DNA from: Liquorilactobacillus ghanensis DSM 18630
GTDB lineage: Bacteria; Bacillota; Bacilli; Lactobacillales; Lactobacillaceae
NCBI RefSeq assembly: GCF_001435235.1
Contig: NZ_AZGB01000018.1
Span: 1 to 42,309 of the forward strand
Direction of reading: 5' to 3'
DNA length: 42,309 nucleotides
Shown: positions 23,891 to 34,325 of the stretch, piece by piece
Numbering within the stretch: position 1 is the stretch's first letter
How the letters are laid out: every line of letters begins with the position of its first letter
The notes under the pieces: model-generated
The model's input: the letters and a program-made list of their open reading frames with translations, nothing else
Told to the model about the DNA's origin: nothing
The model's database searches: none
Translations under genes and position numbers: made by a program

Positions 23891-25726
23891 TTATGGCCGT
23901 TCAATAATCTTAAAACAACTTTCAGATGGAGCTAAATTACAATCTCCCAATTCAGTTATAATAAATTCGCCTAAATCATCATCATCGTGTAAAAAAGTAA
24001 AATCAAGTTGTTCAAGTTGCTGAGATTGCTCCGATAAATTAACTACATAAAGAGCTAATTGCTCTGTCGTACTGCGAATAATCGCCAAGCAACCAACCGT
24101 TGTTCCTAAAATCAAATTACCACTCTGCAAAACTTGATTATTTTTACGGCATTTGATCCATTGCTGGACGTAAGTAAAAATCGTTTGATCAATTTTCTTC
24201 CAAGGAAAGAAACCCCGATTCAGCGGATCTTTGCCGCCTGTCATCCCCGCCTCATCACCATAATAAACGCAAGGCACTCCTGGTAACATAAATAATAAAT
24301 CCCACGCTAATTTAAGCTGGACACGGTTACCACCAACAGCTGTCAAAATTCTTTCAGTATCATGGGTCCCTAGATTATTAAATGCGTTGAGGTAAAACTT
24401 GGTCGGATAGTTTTCCTGCAAACTCATGATTTCTCGAATTACTTGACTCACCGGCCGGACTGGTTGTTTTGTTAAAAGTTCAAGCAAACAACGACGCAGC
24501 GGATAATTCATCACTCCATCCAGTTCATTACCAACTGGATAGTGTTTCCGCTGATCGTAGGCACTTTTATTGGAAGCATCTTCCCAAACTTCACCTAGTA
24601 AGACTTTTTCCTTCGAAAATTGCTGCAAACGTTGATGAATCCCCTGAATGAAATCATCCGGCAATTCATCAGCAACATCCAGCCGCCAACCATCCGCTCC
24701 CAAATCGGTCCATTTTTGAATAACACTATTTTTTTCACCATAAACTAACTGTCGAAAAGCTGGATAACTTTTATCAACTGTCGGCAAATCTTTCACGCCC
24801 CACCAGCAGGCGTAGTCATCTGGATAGTGTTTAAAATTAAACCATTCACGATAAGGGCTATGCTGATCCTGAGCAGCACCTTGATCGTCACCATAAAACA
24901 ACCGATCAGCATTAAAATACTTACTATCTTTTCCCACGTGATTAAAGACACCATCTAAAATCAAGTGCATTTTATTTTGATGAAGCTGTTCAGCTAGTTC
25001 TTTAAAATCAGCTTCCGTTCCTAAAATCGGATCAATTTGTAAATAATCATTAGTATCGTATCGATGTGAACTACTAGCAAAAAAAATCGGATTTAAATAA
25101 ATTCCTGTAATACCTAATTTTTTCAAATAAGGAATCTTTGCGGTAATTCCCTTCAGATTACCACCGAAGAATTCCCACCTGACTACTTTCCCGGTTTGAT
25201 CCTTAATATAATATGGCGTGTCTTCAGTCGTTGCATAAATAAAAGTGTTTTTACGTTTAGCATTAACTTCACCAGCGGGATTACCATTATAAAAACGATC
25301 CGGAAAGATTTGGTAAAAAACTCCCGATCGGTACCATTCAGGTGCGTTTACTGGTTGAGCATAACAGGTCAATTGATAAGGTTTTAAATTATCAATTGCC
25401 GTCAATTCACCTGTGCCGCCTAAACCATCTGTTGTTCCATAAAAATAAACTGCCTGCTGCTTTGAAAGCTGAACTACTACCTTAAAATAATAAAAGTAAA
25501 GCCCGGCTTTAAGGGGAGTAAATGTAGTTTGATATGTCTCAGCAGCTATTTTTTTCAACGGATAATTTTCCAGCGTCACCTGCCGATCTGAACGAACCAT
25601 TAATTCAACTGATAGTGGCGGCTGTTCACTGGTAATTCTTAAATTAAATACGACTGCTTGTTTAACTTGAATCGCTCCAAAAGGTTGTTTATATTTTTTT
25701 AACCAAGAATTATAGCGGATATCCAA
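23891..25726 (-). CDS. GH13 alpha-amylase family enzyme (neopullulanase/maltogenic amylase type)
   Basis: The 611-residue enzyme acts on alpha-1,4 (and possibly alpha-1,6) glucans. An N-terminal domain of about 130 residues, of the kind seen in cyclomaltodextrinases and neopullulanases, precedes the barrel that opens with YQIFPDRF (138-145). The four GH13 regions are present: DGVFNH (D258-H263), GWRLDVADE with nucleophile D350, GEVWED with acid/base E379, and NLGTHDTE with D456. No signal peptide is present, so it acts inside the cell, on glycogen-derived dextrins. The start is a TTG 8 bp after AGGCGG, overlapping the glgP stop by 17 bp, which indicates translational coupling. It is the last enzyme gene of the glg operon, and its 3' end has been copied downstream (21800-21837). 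Confidence 0.93.
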   Translation of the reverse strand: MDIRYNSWLKKYKQPFGAIQVKQAVVFNLRITSEQPPLSVELMVRSDRQVTLENYPLKKIAAETYQTTFTPLKAGLYFYYFKVVVQLSKQQAVYFYGTTDGLGGTGELTAIDNLKPYQLTCYAQPVNAPEWYRSGVFYQIFPDRFYNGNPAGEVNAKRKNTFIYATTEDTPYYIKDQTGKVVRWEFFGGNLKGITAKIPYLKKLGITGIYLNPIFFASSSHRYDTNDYLQIDPILGTEADFKELAEQLHQNKMHLILDGVFNHVGKDSKYFNADRLFYGDDQGAAQDQHSPYREWFNFKHYPDDYACWWGVKDLPTVDKSYPAFRQLVYGEKNSVIQKWTDLGADGWRLDVADELPDDFIQGIHQRLQQFSKEKVLLGEVWEDASNKSAYDQRKHYPVGNELDGVMNYPLRRCLLELLTKQPVRPVSQVIREIMSLQENYPTKFYLNAFNNLGTHDTERILTAVGGNRVQLKLAWDLLFMLPGVPCVYYGDEAGMTGGKDPLNRGFFPWKKIDQTIFTYVQQWIKCRKNNQVLQSGNLILGTTVGCLAIIRSTTEQLALYVVNLSEQSQQLEQLDFTFLHDDDDLGEFIITELGDCNLAPSESCFKIIERP

Positions 25727-28142
25727 TATTTACACCGCCTTTTTGCGCCACCGATCTAACCTGCCAAATTTCAGAAGCATATTTTTTAACCGTTATGTCT
25801 GAAGAAAAATGGCACGCTTTAGCAATATTAATTAAACTCATCTGCTGCCATTTCTTTTGATCACGGTAAGTTTCATCGACTTGATCTTGAATTCGCAAAT
25901 AATCTTCAAAATCACGCAATACAAAATAGTCGTCATTTAAGTAGGTCAAAGAATCAAAAATTTCATGACCTTCAGCAGCAATATTTGGAATTGTTCCATC
26001 GATCAATGCGTCCAATACTCGGTGAATAACCAAGTTATGATGATAATAATCTAAACTATGATAAGAATGATCCTGATAATACCGATAAACTTCTTGTTTC
26101 GTCAAACCAAACATAAAAATATTATCCGCACCAACTTGTTCTTTAATTTCAACATTCGCTCCATCCAAAGTTGCAACTGTCAGCGCACCATTTAACATTA
26201 ACTTCATGTTGCTGGTACCGGAAGCTTCTTTGGATGCCGTTGAAATCTGTTCGCTGATATCGGCAGCCGGAATTATTTGCTCTGCTAATGAAACATCATA
26301 ATTTTCTAAAAAAATTACTTTTATCTTTCCTTGAATCGTTGAATCGTGGTTAATTAACGCCGCAGTTTCATTGATACATTTGATAATTGATTTGGCATAA
26401 TGATAACTTGGAGCTGCTTTGGCGCCAAAAATAAACACCCGGGGAACGATCGCCAAATCAGGATTTTCTTTTAAATCAAGATAAAGTTTGATAATTCGCA
26501 GCAAATTAAGTAATTGACGTTTATATGCATGCAGGCGTTTAATTTGAACATCAAAAATCGCTGTCGGATCAACGGTAACTCCCGTTCGTTCTTCAATTAG
26601 TTTGGCTAAACGCTGCTTATTATGCAACTTAACAACAGCCAATTTTTTCAAAAATTGCTCGTCTGTGTTATATTGCTGCAATTGCTGAAGCTGACAAGCA
26701 TTTTGGCGCCAATTTCGCCCAAGCTTTTGATCAATAATTGCGGCCAATTCAGGATTTGCCAGTTGCAGCCAGCGGCGCAAAGCAATTCCATTTGTTTTGT
26801 TATTGAAACGCTCCGGATAAAGGGTGTAGAAGTCCCGCAAAACATCTGATTTTAATAAGTCAGTATGTAATTGAGCTACTCCATTAGTACTATGTGACCC
26901 AATAACTGCCAAATGTGCCATATGAACCTTACCACCAGAAATAATTCGCGTTCTTTCAATTAGCTGACCATCCATCTTACCTGCCAAATGTGCTACAAAA
27001 CGATGATCAATTTCCGCAACAATCTGCAAAATTCGGGGTTGAATTTCATTTAGCAATGGAATATCCCAAGTTTCCAAAGCTTCCGCCATAATCGTATGGT
27101 TAGTATAACTCATCGTTTTAACAGTTTGCTCCCAAGCTTTTTCCCATGACAAATGTTCTTCATCCAATAAAATACGCATGAATTCTGCCACGCACATAGC
27201 TGGGTGTGTATCGTTAATATGAATTGCCACTCGCTGACTGATTTGATCGATTGTTTCATGATATTTTTTATAGTGCCGAATAATACTCTGAACACCGGCC
27301 GAAACAAAAAAGTATTCCTGTTTTAATCGCAACCGGCGACCAGCTTCATTTGAATCATCAGGGTAAAGCACAGTTGTAATATCTTCAATCTGTCGCCGCG
27401 CCTCAATTGTTGGATAGCAACTTTCAACAGCTTCCGGAATCTCAGCACTCCATAGGCGCAAAGTATTAACGTGCTGATTATGGTATCCTACTATCCCTAC
27501 ATCATAAGGAACCGCCTTAATTAAAGTTGCATCCTTATAAATTGGTTCTAAATAACCATTTTTTTGGACTAATTCAACATGTCCACCCATTGTAACCGTT
27601 ACTGCTTTACTAGCTCGGCGAATTTCCCAAGCATTGCCGGCCGCTGTTTTCAGCCATTCATCCGGTAATTCCACTTGATACCCGTTGACAAAACGCTGCT
27701 TGAACAAACCATAGCGATAACGGATACCGTTGCCGTTAACCGGATACCCTTCTGATGCCAAGGAGTCCATAAAATCAGCTGCTAACCGACCTAAGCCACC
27801 ATTTCCCAAAGCCATATCCGGTTCAACTGCTGCCACTTGCTCAAAATCAATTCCGATTTCCTTAAAGGAATCAATTACTAGCTGATACCAGCCCATGTTT
27901 AAAAGATTGCTCTTTAATAACTTTCCAGGTAAGAACTCAATTGAAAAATAATAAACTTGTTTCTCGTTTTCTTTTAAATAATCCTTCCACGTCTGCCGCC
28001 AACTTACCGAATATGATGATTTTACCAAAGAGCATAACGTATCATAAAGTTCACTGTTAGTTGCATCGCTAACATCAATTGCATACTTTTGACTCAAGCG
28101 TTTCTTGAAACTTTCAATAAAAAGTGTTTTGTCTAATTCCAT
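25710..28142 (-). CDS. glgP: Glycogen/maltodextrin phosphorylase
   Basis: The 810-residue PLP enzyme cleaves alpha-1,4-glucan ends with phosphate to give glucose-1-phosphate. The length is typical of GT35. Landmarks are YYFSIEFLPGKLL (about residues 65-77), GNGGLGRLAADFMDSLA, the loop VAIHINDTHPAM, and the PLP-site region EASGTSNMKLMLNG with the Schiff-base Lys near residue 645. The start is the ATG at 28142, 6 bp after GGGGGA. It follows glgA with a 98-bp gap that holds a small GTGAC/GTCAC hairpin but no clear terminator, and it overlaps the downstream amylase gene. Its product could feed back through phosphoglucomutase or GlgC. Confidence 0.96.
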   Translation of the reverse strand: MELDKTLFIESFKKRLSQKYAIDVSDATNSELYDTLCSLVKSSYSVSWRQTWKDYLKENEKQVYYFSIEFLPGKLLKSNLLNMGWYQLVIDSFKEIGIDFEQVAAVEPDMALGNGGLGRLAADFMDSLASEGYPVNGNGIRYRYGLFKQRFVNGYQVELPDEWLKTAAGNAWEIRRASKAVTVTMGGHVELVQKNGYLEPIYKDATLIKAVPYDVGIVGYHNQHVNTLRLWSAEIPEAVESCYPTIEARRQIEDITTVLYPDDSNEAGRRLRLKQEYFFVSAGVQSIIRHYKKYHETIDQISQRVAIHINDTHPAMCVAEFMRILLDEEHLSWEKAWEQTVKTMSYTNHTIMAEALETWDIPLLNEIQPRILQIVAEIDHRFVAHLAGKMDGQLIERTRIISGGKVHMAHLAVIGSHSTNGVAQLHTDLLKSDVLRDFYTLYPERFNNKTNGIALRRWLQLANPELAAIIDQKLGRNWRQNACQLQQLQQYNTDEQFLKKLAVVKLHNKQRLAKLIEERTGVTVDPTAIFDVQIKRLHAYKRQLLNLLRIIKLYLDLKENPDLAIVPRVFIFGAKAAPSYHYAKSIIKCINETAALINHDSTIQGKIKVIFLENYDVSLAEQIIPAADISEQISTASKEASGTSNMKLMLNGALTVATLDGANVEIKEQVGADNIFMFGLTKQEVYRYYQDHSYHSLDYYHHNLVIHRVLDALIDGTIPNIAAEGHEIFDSLTYLNDDYFVLRDFEDYLRIQDQVDETYRDQKKWQQMSLINIAKACHFSSDITVKKYASEIWQVRSVAQKGGVNIGYPL

Positions 28143-28240
28143 TACCAATCCCCCTATTATTTTTGTTAAAGCAATTTATTATTATTCGTTACATAAAAGC
28201 AGTGACCAACTGAAAAGCGTCACCGTTTACTAAGAATTTA

Positions 28241-29677
28241 TTAACCAGATACTGCTTGTTGATATAATTTCTCATAATTGGTACTTGCTGTTTTCCAACT
28301 GAAATCTTGCTGCATGGCTGCTTTAATTAATTTTCGCCAAATATTGGGCTGCTGTTGATAAACATTAAGCGCTAATTTAATGGTTTCCATCAAATAAAAT
28401 GAAGAATATTCAGCAAAACCAAAACCGGTTCCCGTTTGTTCAATCGGGTTATATGGTTGGACACTGTCACGCAAACCACCAATCTGATGAACAATTGGTA
28501 ACGTTCCATAACGCATTGCCAATAATTGTGATAATCCACAAGGCTCAAAAGCTGATGGCATTAAGAACATATCACAGCCGGCGTAAATTCGCTGTGCCAG
28601 ATCAACATCAAAATCAAGCCGAATACTGCATTTATCAGGATACTTATTGGCAAAGTAACTAAAATCATGTTCAAGATCAGCATATCCCGTCCCCAATAAA
28701 ATAAATTGAACATCAAATTGCAGCAGATTCTCCATCTCTGCTACCAGCAGCTTAAACCCCTTTTGATACGTCAAACGGCTGACAACACCAATTACCGGAA
28801 CTGTTGCTTGTTGTGGTAAATTAAACTCTTGCTGCAACATCTGCTTATCGGTTTTTTTGCCGGTCAAATCAGCTGCCGTAAAATTTGCAGCTATAACTGA
28901 ATCAGTTGCCGGATCGTTAATCGTAAAATCAATTCCATTTAAAATTCCAGAAAGTTTATGCCGTTCCATCCCTAAAATACTTTCCAAACCACAGCCGAAA
29001 GCCGGAGTTTGAATTTCTTGAGCATACGAGGGGCTGACTGTATTGACCCGATCAGCATATAAAATTCCAGCTTTCATAAAATTAACCGCGTCGTTAAAGC
29101 GAACCGTTCCATCATCGTATCTTTCGGTCCCCATTCCAAATAGTTCCGGCAGGATTTGGCGGTCATATTGCCCTTGAAATTCCAAGTTATGAATAGTCAA
29201 CACCGTTGCAATTTGTTGATAAGCCTGAATCCAATGATATTTCTCCCGTAACAAAAAGGGAATAAATGCCGTATGGTAATCATTAACTTGTAAAACATCT
29301 GGAATAAAATCAATCTTTTCCATTAATTCAATAACGGCCTGCTGAAAAAAGGCAAATCGTTCACCATCATCATAATAGCCATAAAGCTGCGGTCGCTTAA
29401 AATAATACTGATTATCAATAAAATAATAATCAACGCCTTGGCGCTGTAAAGTTTTAACTCCACAATACTGCTGCCGCCAACCAACCTGAACTGTAAAATT
29501 AAATAAGTCTTCCAATTGTTGACAATATTTTGCTTTCATCCCTGAAAAAAATGGTAAAACAACTGCCACTTGATGACCACGTTCATGCAGGCTGTGTGGC
29601 AAAGCACCCACTACATCACCTAAGCCACCGGTTTTAAAAAAAGGAGCACATTCAGCCGCCGCAAATAAAATCTTCAT
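28241..29677 (-). CDS. glgA: Glycogen synthase (ADP-glucose dependent)
   Basis: The 478-residue GT5 enzyme elongates alpha-1,4-glucan from ADP-glucose. The N-terminal ADP-glucose-binding motif KTGGLGDV lies at residues 15-22, followed by VNDYHTA and LTIHNLEFQG. The C-terminal Rossmann domain has GVVSRLTYQKGF and the catalytic-site motif PSAFEPCGLSQLLAMRYGTLP. The ATG at 29677 is preferred because GGAGG lies 9 bp upstream. An ATG two codons earlier overlaps the glgD stop (ATGA) but leaves only 3 bp of spacing. Either way translation is probably coupled to glgD. Confidence 0.96.
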   Translation of the reverse strand: MKILFAAAECAPFFKTGGLGDVVGALPHSLHERGHQVAVVLPFFSGMKAKYCQQLEDLFNFTVQVGWRQQYCGVKTLQRQGVDYYFIDNQYYFKRPQLYGYYDDGERFAFFQQAVIELMEKIDFIPDVLQVNDYHTAFIPFLLREKYHWIQAYQQIATVLTIHNLEFQGQYDRQILPELFGMGTERYDDGTVRFNDAVNFMKAGILYADRVNTVSPSYAQEIQTPAFGCGLESILGMERHKLSGILNGIDFTINDPATDSVIAANFTAADLTGKKTDKQMLQQEFNLPQQATVPVIGVVSRLTYQKGFKLLVAEMENLLQFDVQFILLGTGYADLEHDFSYFANKYPDKCSIRLDFDVDLAQRIYAGCDMFLMPSAFEPCGLSQLLAMRYGTLPIVHQIGGLRDSVQPYNPIEQTGTGFGFAEYSSFYLMETIKLALNVYQQQPNIWRKLIKAAMQQDFSWKTASTNYEKLYQQAVSG

Positions 29678-29679
29678 TT

Positions 29680-30816
29680 TCATTTTCCTCCGTGGATATT
29701 CGCAGTAATATGTTCATTTTTCTTAACAACCAGCAGATTATCCGGTTGACCAATAATCTTCACGCCGGGATCAATCGTGACATCTTTATCAACCAGCGCA
29801 TACCTTATTTGTGATTTAGCGCCGATTTTAGTACTCCCCATAATAATTGCATGGTCAACCACTGCCCCATTATCGACTAATGTTCGGCGTGAAATTAAAC
29901 TATTAGCAACTTTTCCTTTAATTACACAGCCTGTTGCAATTTGACTGTTTTGAACATCTGAAGCTATTGAAAAATAAGTTGCCACTTCATTTTTAGTCCG
30001 CGTGATCACTTTATGACTGGAAAATAGCAAAGAATTATAATTTTCTGAATTAAGCATATCCAAATTTGCCTGGTAATAGCTGGGTAAATCATAAATGTTG
30101 CTAACATACCCAGTGTATTCGTAGGTCGAACTTTTGATCTGCGGCAAACTGTTAAATAAAAACTCCTCTAAACTCAGCGTTTGGCTATTTTGCAGCTGCT
30201 CGATCAGCCACTCAGTGTTAACAATAAAGACGCCTAACGATAAATTATAAACTTCCGTTTTTGAACTCATTTTCCGAAATTCTTTAACATGCTTAACTGT
30301 TCCATCTTTTTTTAAAGTTAAAATGTGGTCATCTGGAGCAATTCTGTTTGCCGCTGCTCGTTTGAAAACAGCTGTCATTTGATTGTTTTGTTCTTGGTGA
30401 ATTTTCAGTACTGCTCGCAAATCTAAATTGCAAACAAATTTGTTTGTCAAATAAACAGTATAGGGGGCTTTTGCTGCTTTTAAAAAATCAATTATATCGC
30501 CAACTGGCAGCTCACCTTGGGCTTTTTTTCGTACCATATCTTGATAAAAACTAAAATACTGATAACTGCCAATACTGTCTAATCCCCATTCCCGACCACC
30601 GCCAAGATGATCAAAGATGGATTTAACCCGACCTTCATTGACCAACATAAATACTGAACGAACATTTGCGTTGACAACACTCGACAATGCAAAGTCAATG
30701 ATGCGATACTTGCAGTCAAAATATAAAGTCGATAAGGGACGATTTTCCGTCAACGGCAGTAAATCAGCATATTCATGCTCATTACCAATAATGGCGCATA
30801 TTTTATTAGTCTTCAT
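29680..30816 (-). CDS. glgD: Glucose-1-phosphate adenylyltransferase, GlgD subunit
   Basis: The 378-residue paralogue of GlgC is found in Firmicute glycogen operons. It keeps the fold, including [18 protein letters not shown] near the N-terminus and a C-terminal left-handed beta-helix with hexapeptide-like repeats ([29 protein letters not shown]). It lacks the catalytic GGxGxRL nucleotide loop, reading [13 protein letters not shown] instead. It is therefore expected to act as a regulatory partner that raises GlgC activity in a mixed tetramer. The ATG has GGGGTGA 6 bp upstream and overlaps the end of glgC by 11 bp, so the two are translated together. Confidence 0.94.
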   Translation of the reverse strand: MKTNKICAIIGNEHEYADLLPLTENRPLSTLYFDCKYRIIDFALSSVVNANVRSVFMLVNEGRVKSIFDHLGGGREWGLDSIGSYQYFSFYQDMVRKKAQGELPVGDIIDFLKAAKAPYTVYLTNKFVCNLDLRAVLKIHQEQNNQMTAVFKRAAANRIAPDDHILTLKKDGTVKHVKEFRKMSSKTEVYNLSLGVFIVNTEWLIEQLQNSQTLSLEEFLFNSLPQIKSSTYEYTGYVSNIYDLPSYYQANLDMLNSENYNSLLFSSHKVITRTKNEVATYFSIASDVQNSQIATGCVIKGKVANSLISRRTLVDNGAVVDHAIIMGSTKIGAKSQIRYALVDKDVTIDPGVKIIGQPDNLLVVKKNEHITANIHGGK

Positions 30817-31978
30817 CTGGTTTCACCCCGATCACTTCTCCATTGCCAACAACCGCAACTTCTTTTGTTCCATCAATTACTGCATTATCACCAATAGTCA
30901 CATTTTCACCAATGATAGCTCGTTTAATTGTGACATTTTTGCCGATCAATGTTCCGGGCATAATAACACTATCTTTGACCAAGGATCCCCCTTTAATTTG
31001 CACATTAGCCGATAAAATACTATGCTCAATCTTGCCAGCAACAAAACAGCCATCAACAACCATTGAAGCATTAACAGTTGCTGTATCCGTAATAAATTGC
31101 GGGGGGGCAATTGGATTTTTAGAAAAGACCCGCCAACTGCGATCACGAACGTTCAAGCCGTCTTGATCATCAATAAATTCCATATTAGCTTCCCATAAGG
31201 ATTGAATTGTGCCAACGTCTTTCCAATAACCCGAGAAATTATGGGCAAAGACGTTGTCACCGCTTTTGATATAAAATGGAATTACATTTTTACCAAAATC
31301 AATCATTGGTACTTCTTTAGTAAAAGCATTAACTAATACCGAGCGCAGTCGCTGCCAATTAAAAATATAAATTCCCATTGAAGCATGATTACTCTTAGGA
31401 TGAGCCGGCTTTTCTTCAAATTCGATAATTCGATTATTTTCATCAGTATTCATAATGCCAAAGCGGCTGGCTTCATCCCACGGAACATCAATAACCGCTA
31501 CTGTTAAAGCTGCTTTTTTCTCTTTGTGTGTCTGCAGCATCTGATCATAATCCATTTTATAGATATGATCACCGGACAGCACTAACAGGTATTCGGGGTC
31601 CATCGAGTCAATGTAATCAATATTTTGATAAATTGCATGCGCTGTTCCTTCAAACCATTTACTGCCTTCTTTATTGGAATAAGGCTGTAAGATCGTTACT
31701 CCAGAATCAAGATGATCCAACCCCCAGCTGGCGCCATTACCAATATGATTGTTTAAAGTCAGTGGCTGGTACTGAGTAATAACACCAATATTATAAATTC
31801 CTGAATTAACACAATTACTCAAAGTAAAATCAATAATCCGATAACGACCGCCGAATGGAACTGCCGGTTTGGCACTATCTTTGGTTAAGTCTTTGAGCCG
31901 TGATCCTTGACCGCCGGCTAAGATAACTGCTATCATTTCATTTTTCATATTAGTCTGATGGAAAAATCCATCCTTCAC
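30806..31978 (-). CDS. glgC: Glucose-1-phosphate adenylyltransferase, catalytic GlgC subunit
   Basis: The 390-residue enzyme makes ADP-glucose from ATP and glucose-1-phosphate, the committed step of glycogen synthesis. It has the nucleotide loop [10 protein letters not shown] (about residues 19-28), [32 protein letters not shown] with the metal-binding Asp, and EFEEKP. The C-terminal beta-helix has repeats such as [19 protein letters not shown]. The start used here has AGGGGTGA just upstream. Two internal ATGs (MKNEM) match the usual GlgC N-terminus but have no ribosome binding site. It is the second gene of the glg operon, 35 bp after glgB. Confidence 0.96.
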   Translation of the reverse strand: MKDGFFHQTNMKNEMIAVILAGGQGSRLKDLTKDSAKPAVPFGGRYRIIDFTLSNCVNSGIYNIGVITQYQPLTLNNHIGNGASWGLDHLDSGVTILQPYSNKEGSKWFEGTAHAIYQNIDYIDSMDPEYLLVLSGDHIYKMDYDQMLQTHKEKKAALTVAVIDVPWDEASRFGIMNTDENNRIIEFEEKPAHPKSNHASMGIYIFNWQRLRSVLVNAFTKEVPMIDFGKNVIPFYIKSGDNVFAHNFSGYWKDVGTIQSLWEANMEFIDDQDGLNVRDRSWRVFSKNPIAPPQFITDTATVNASMVVDGCFVAGKIEHSILSANVQIKGGSLVKDSVIMPGTLIGKNVTIKRAIIGENVTIGDNAVIDGTKEVAVVGNGEVIGVKPDED

Positions 31979-32013
31979 CCCTTTCTGACAAGAAGTACGG
32001 ACTGTAATATTTT

Positions 32014-33930
32014 TTATTTAAACTTTCGCTGTTTTCGTAAAGTAATTTTTTGAGGTTGTAAAATAAGGGTGCCAAAAGCTGGTAAAGTAGTTGTCAATGA
32101 GTACTGATATTGTTTAAATGGAATTTTGGTTGTTCGGCTGAGATCATTATGCCGTACCCAAGTTCCACCAAATTCTTTCATTTCTGTATTTAAAACTTCC
32201 TGATAGCTGCCGGCGTATGGAACACCAACCCGGAAATTTCGCCGTTCGATCGGTGTAAAATTCATCGCAATTACTAAAAAATCTTTTTTGCGTTTTCCGT
32301 GACGAATAAAAGTGAGCACTGTTTCAGCAGTATTATCCGCGTCAATTACTTCAAGTGACTTTTCCTGATCATCAATTTCCCATAACGCGCGATTTTTTAA
32401 ATAAAATTCATTTAAAGTTTGTGTGAATAATTGCATTTTTCGATTAAACTGATCATTCAAGTCGACCCATTCTAAACCGTGATCATACTTCCATTCCAAA
32501 AACTGTCCCCATTCGCTCCCCATAAATAACAATTTTTTGCCCGGATGAACCATTTGATAGGTGTACAATGTGCGTAACTGAGCAAACTGGCGGTAACGAT
32601 CCCCCCACATTTTATGCATTAAGCTTTTCTTGCCATGTACTACCTCATCATGTGATAGTGGCAAAATAAAATTTTCTGATTGCCGATACATCCAAGAAAA
32701 AGTCAGCAAATTCAAATTGTCTTTGCGATAAATCGGATCCATTTCAAAAAATTGTAAAACATCATTCATCCAACCCATATTCCACTTATAATCAAATCCC
32801 AAAGAATTATCCGCTAACATTCCGGTCACTTTGGTGTCTGCTGTACTTTCCTCAGCCATCATTAGAACTTGCGGATAAGCTGCCTTAACTTCTTGATTTA
32901 ATTTACGTAAAAAATGCCAACCGGCCAAATCACGATTCGTGCCGTCTTTATTAGGCTTCCACGGTCGTCCACCGTAATCTAAATAAATCATATTAGAAAC
33001 TGCATCAACTCGAATTCCATCTAAATGAAAAGTTTCCAACCAATACATTACGCTTGAAATTAAAAATGATTGAACTGCCGGTTTAGCTAGATCAAAGTTC
33101 AAAGTCCCCCAACCAGGATTATCAGCTCGCTGATAATCTTGATACTCAAACGTTGGTGTGCCGTCATAATAAGGCAAAGTATCTGCATTCCGACAAAAAT
33201 GTCCGGGTACCCAATCTACTAGCACGCCAATATTAGCAGCATGGCAAGCTTCGACAAAATCTTGAAAATCTTCAGGTGTTCCGTAGTAAGAACAAAAAGC
33301 AAAGTAGCCAATCAACTGATAGCCCCAAGAAGCTCCTAGTGGATGCTCCATCAAAGGCATAAATTCAACATGTGAATAGTTCATTTTTTTCAAATAAGGT
33401 ACTAATTCACGCGTTAAGTCTTTTATTGTATAGGGAGTTCCATCAGTATGCTGTTTCCACGAACTGGCGTGAACTTCATAAATATTTAATGGACGTTCAA
33501 AATAATTTGAACGTTTATGCCGCCCACGCCATAAGCCATCATGCCATTTATGTGGTTTTAAGTCGCCTAAAATAGCTGCATCTTGTGGACGCTTTTCAAA
33601 ACGTTGGGCAAAAGGATCAATCTTAAAGAACTCACGGCCGTTAGCTTGTTTAATATTATATTTGTATAATTGTCCAGTTTGTGGTTGGGTCGTAAATAAA
33701 CTCCAAATCCCTGCTGTTTCCTTGTGCAGTGGTAATCCTGGTTGCTGCCATTGATTAAACTCACCAACCAGCGAAACTTGTTGTGCCTTTGGTGCCCACA
33801 CGCGAAAAACAAAACCATTTTCTCCATTTTTTTTAACTTGGTGGGCTCCCATTACCTGATATGCTTTGAAATTTTTTCCACTAATAAAATTCATTATTTC
33901 ATTAGAAAAATCATTTTCTAACCCATTCAT
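32014..33930 (-). CDS. glgB: 1,4-alpha-glucan branching enzyme
   Basis: The 638-residue GH13 enzyme creates alpha-1,6 branches in glycogen. It has an N-terminal CBM48 domain (about residues 25-110, [21 protein letters not shown]), then the barrel with [15 protein letters not shown] (D239), [10 protein letters not shown] with nucleophile D309, MAEEST (E360/E361) and [10 protein letters not shown] (D428). The C-terminal beta domain is complete. It is the first gene of a leftward operon, glgB-glgC-glgD-glgA-glgP-amylase. The ATG follows GGGAGGGG by 6 bp. An extended -10 promoter lies about 65 bp upstream. No cre site was found there. Confidence 0.96.
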   Translation of the reverse strand: MNGLENDFSNEIMNFISGKNFKAYQVMGAHQVKKNGENGFVFRVWAPKAQQVSLVGEFNQWQQPGLPLHKETAGIWSLFTTQPQTGQLYKYNIKQANGREFFKIDPFAQRFEKRPQDAAILGDLKPHKWHDGLWRGRHKRSNYFERPLNIYEVHASSWKQHTDGTPYTIKDLTRELVPYLKKMNYSHVEFMPLMEHPLGASWGYQLIGYFAFCSYYGTPEDFQDFVEACHAANIGVLVDWVPGHFCRNADTLPYYDGTPTFEYQDYQRADNPGWGTLNFDLAKPAVQSFLISSVMYWLETFHLDGIRVDAVSNMIYLDYGGRPWKPNKDGTNRDLAGWHFLRKLNQEVKAAYPQVLMMAEESTADTKVTGMLADNSLGFDYKWNMGWMNDVLQFFEMDPIYRKDNLNLLTFSWMYRQSENFILPLSHDEVVHGKKSLMHKMWGDRYRQFAQLRTLYTYQMVHPGKKLLFMGSEWGQFLEWKYDHGLEWVDLNDQFNRKMQLFTQTLNEFYLKNRALWEIDDQEKSLEVIDADNTAETVLTFIRHGKRKKDFLVIAMNFTPIERRNFRVGVPYAGSYQEVLNTEMKEFGGTWVRHNDLSRTTKIPFKQYQYSLTTTLPAFGTLILQPQKITLRKQRKFK

Positions 33931-33994
33931 CAGCGTCCCCTCCCATTACTTCTCAAGTAAATAAAGGATAATTTTGTAATCATTATCTAACTTT

Positions 33995-34003
33995 AGTATA
34001 ACA
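33995..34003 (-). promoter_or_regulatory. Probable extended -10 promoter of the glg operon
   Basis: On the minus strand TGTTATACT gives TGn plus a -10 TATACT (33995-34000), about 65 bp before the glgB ATG. No good -35 is visible. The rest of the 33931-34325 gap is very AT-rich and holds only this promoter, the PTS terminator (34198-34240) and short palindromes such as ACACTTCAAGTGT near 34287, with no gene. Confidence 0.5.
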
Positions 34004-34197
34004 TGTTTCAGGTTAAAAAATTGCTTTTTTTAATTTTATTTTTGCAAATTAAAATCATTAAAATGGCTTTATTTAGGCAAAAACAAAATAAAATTTTAAC
34101 TGCATCAAAGTTTAATATGGTTAAGCTCCATAATTTATATGTGTTAAATACAATTCAAAATATGTAAGATATAAAGTGTGAAAACATCCTATGATAT

Positions 34198-34240
34198 ACA
34201 AAAAAATTGCTTCAAGTATTTTTAGTACTTGAAGCAATTT
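34198..34240 (-). terminator. Terminator of the PTS operon
   Basis: Perfect 15-bp stem AAATTGCTTCAAGTA/TACTTGAAGCAATTT (34204-34218 with 34226-34240). On the minus strand it runs into a U tract. It lies about 85 bp after the EIIC stop. Confidence 0.85.
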
Positions 34241-34325
34241 CAGTTCGTCTTCATTACCCAGTTTTTTAATTATATTTCAATTGATCACACTTCAAGTGTT
34301 CTGAACTAGATGAAGACAAATATAA

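Noticed and set aside
28143-28240. Terminator between glgA and glgP
   Set aside because: Only a 5-bp GTGAC/GTCAC stem with no proper U run is present. It is unlikely to split the operon.
33931-34197. cre site controlling the glycogen operon
   Set aside because: No sequence with a CG core and flanking cre positions was found. TGAAACATGTTATA lacks the core.
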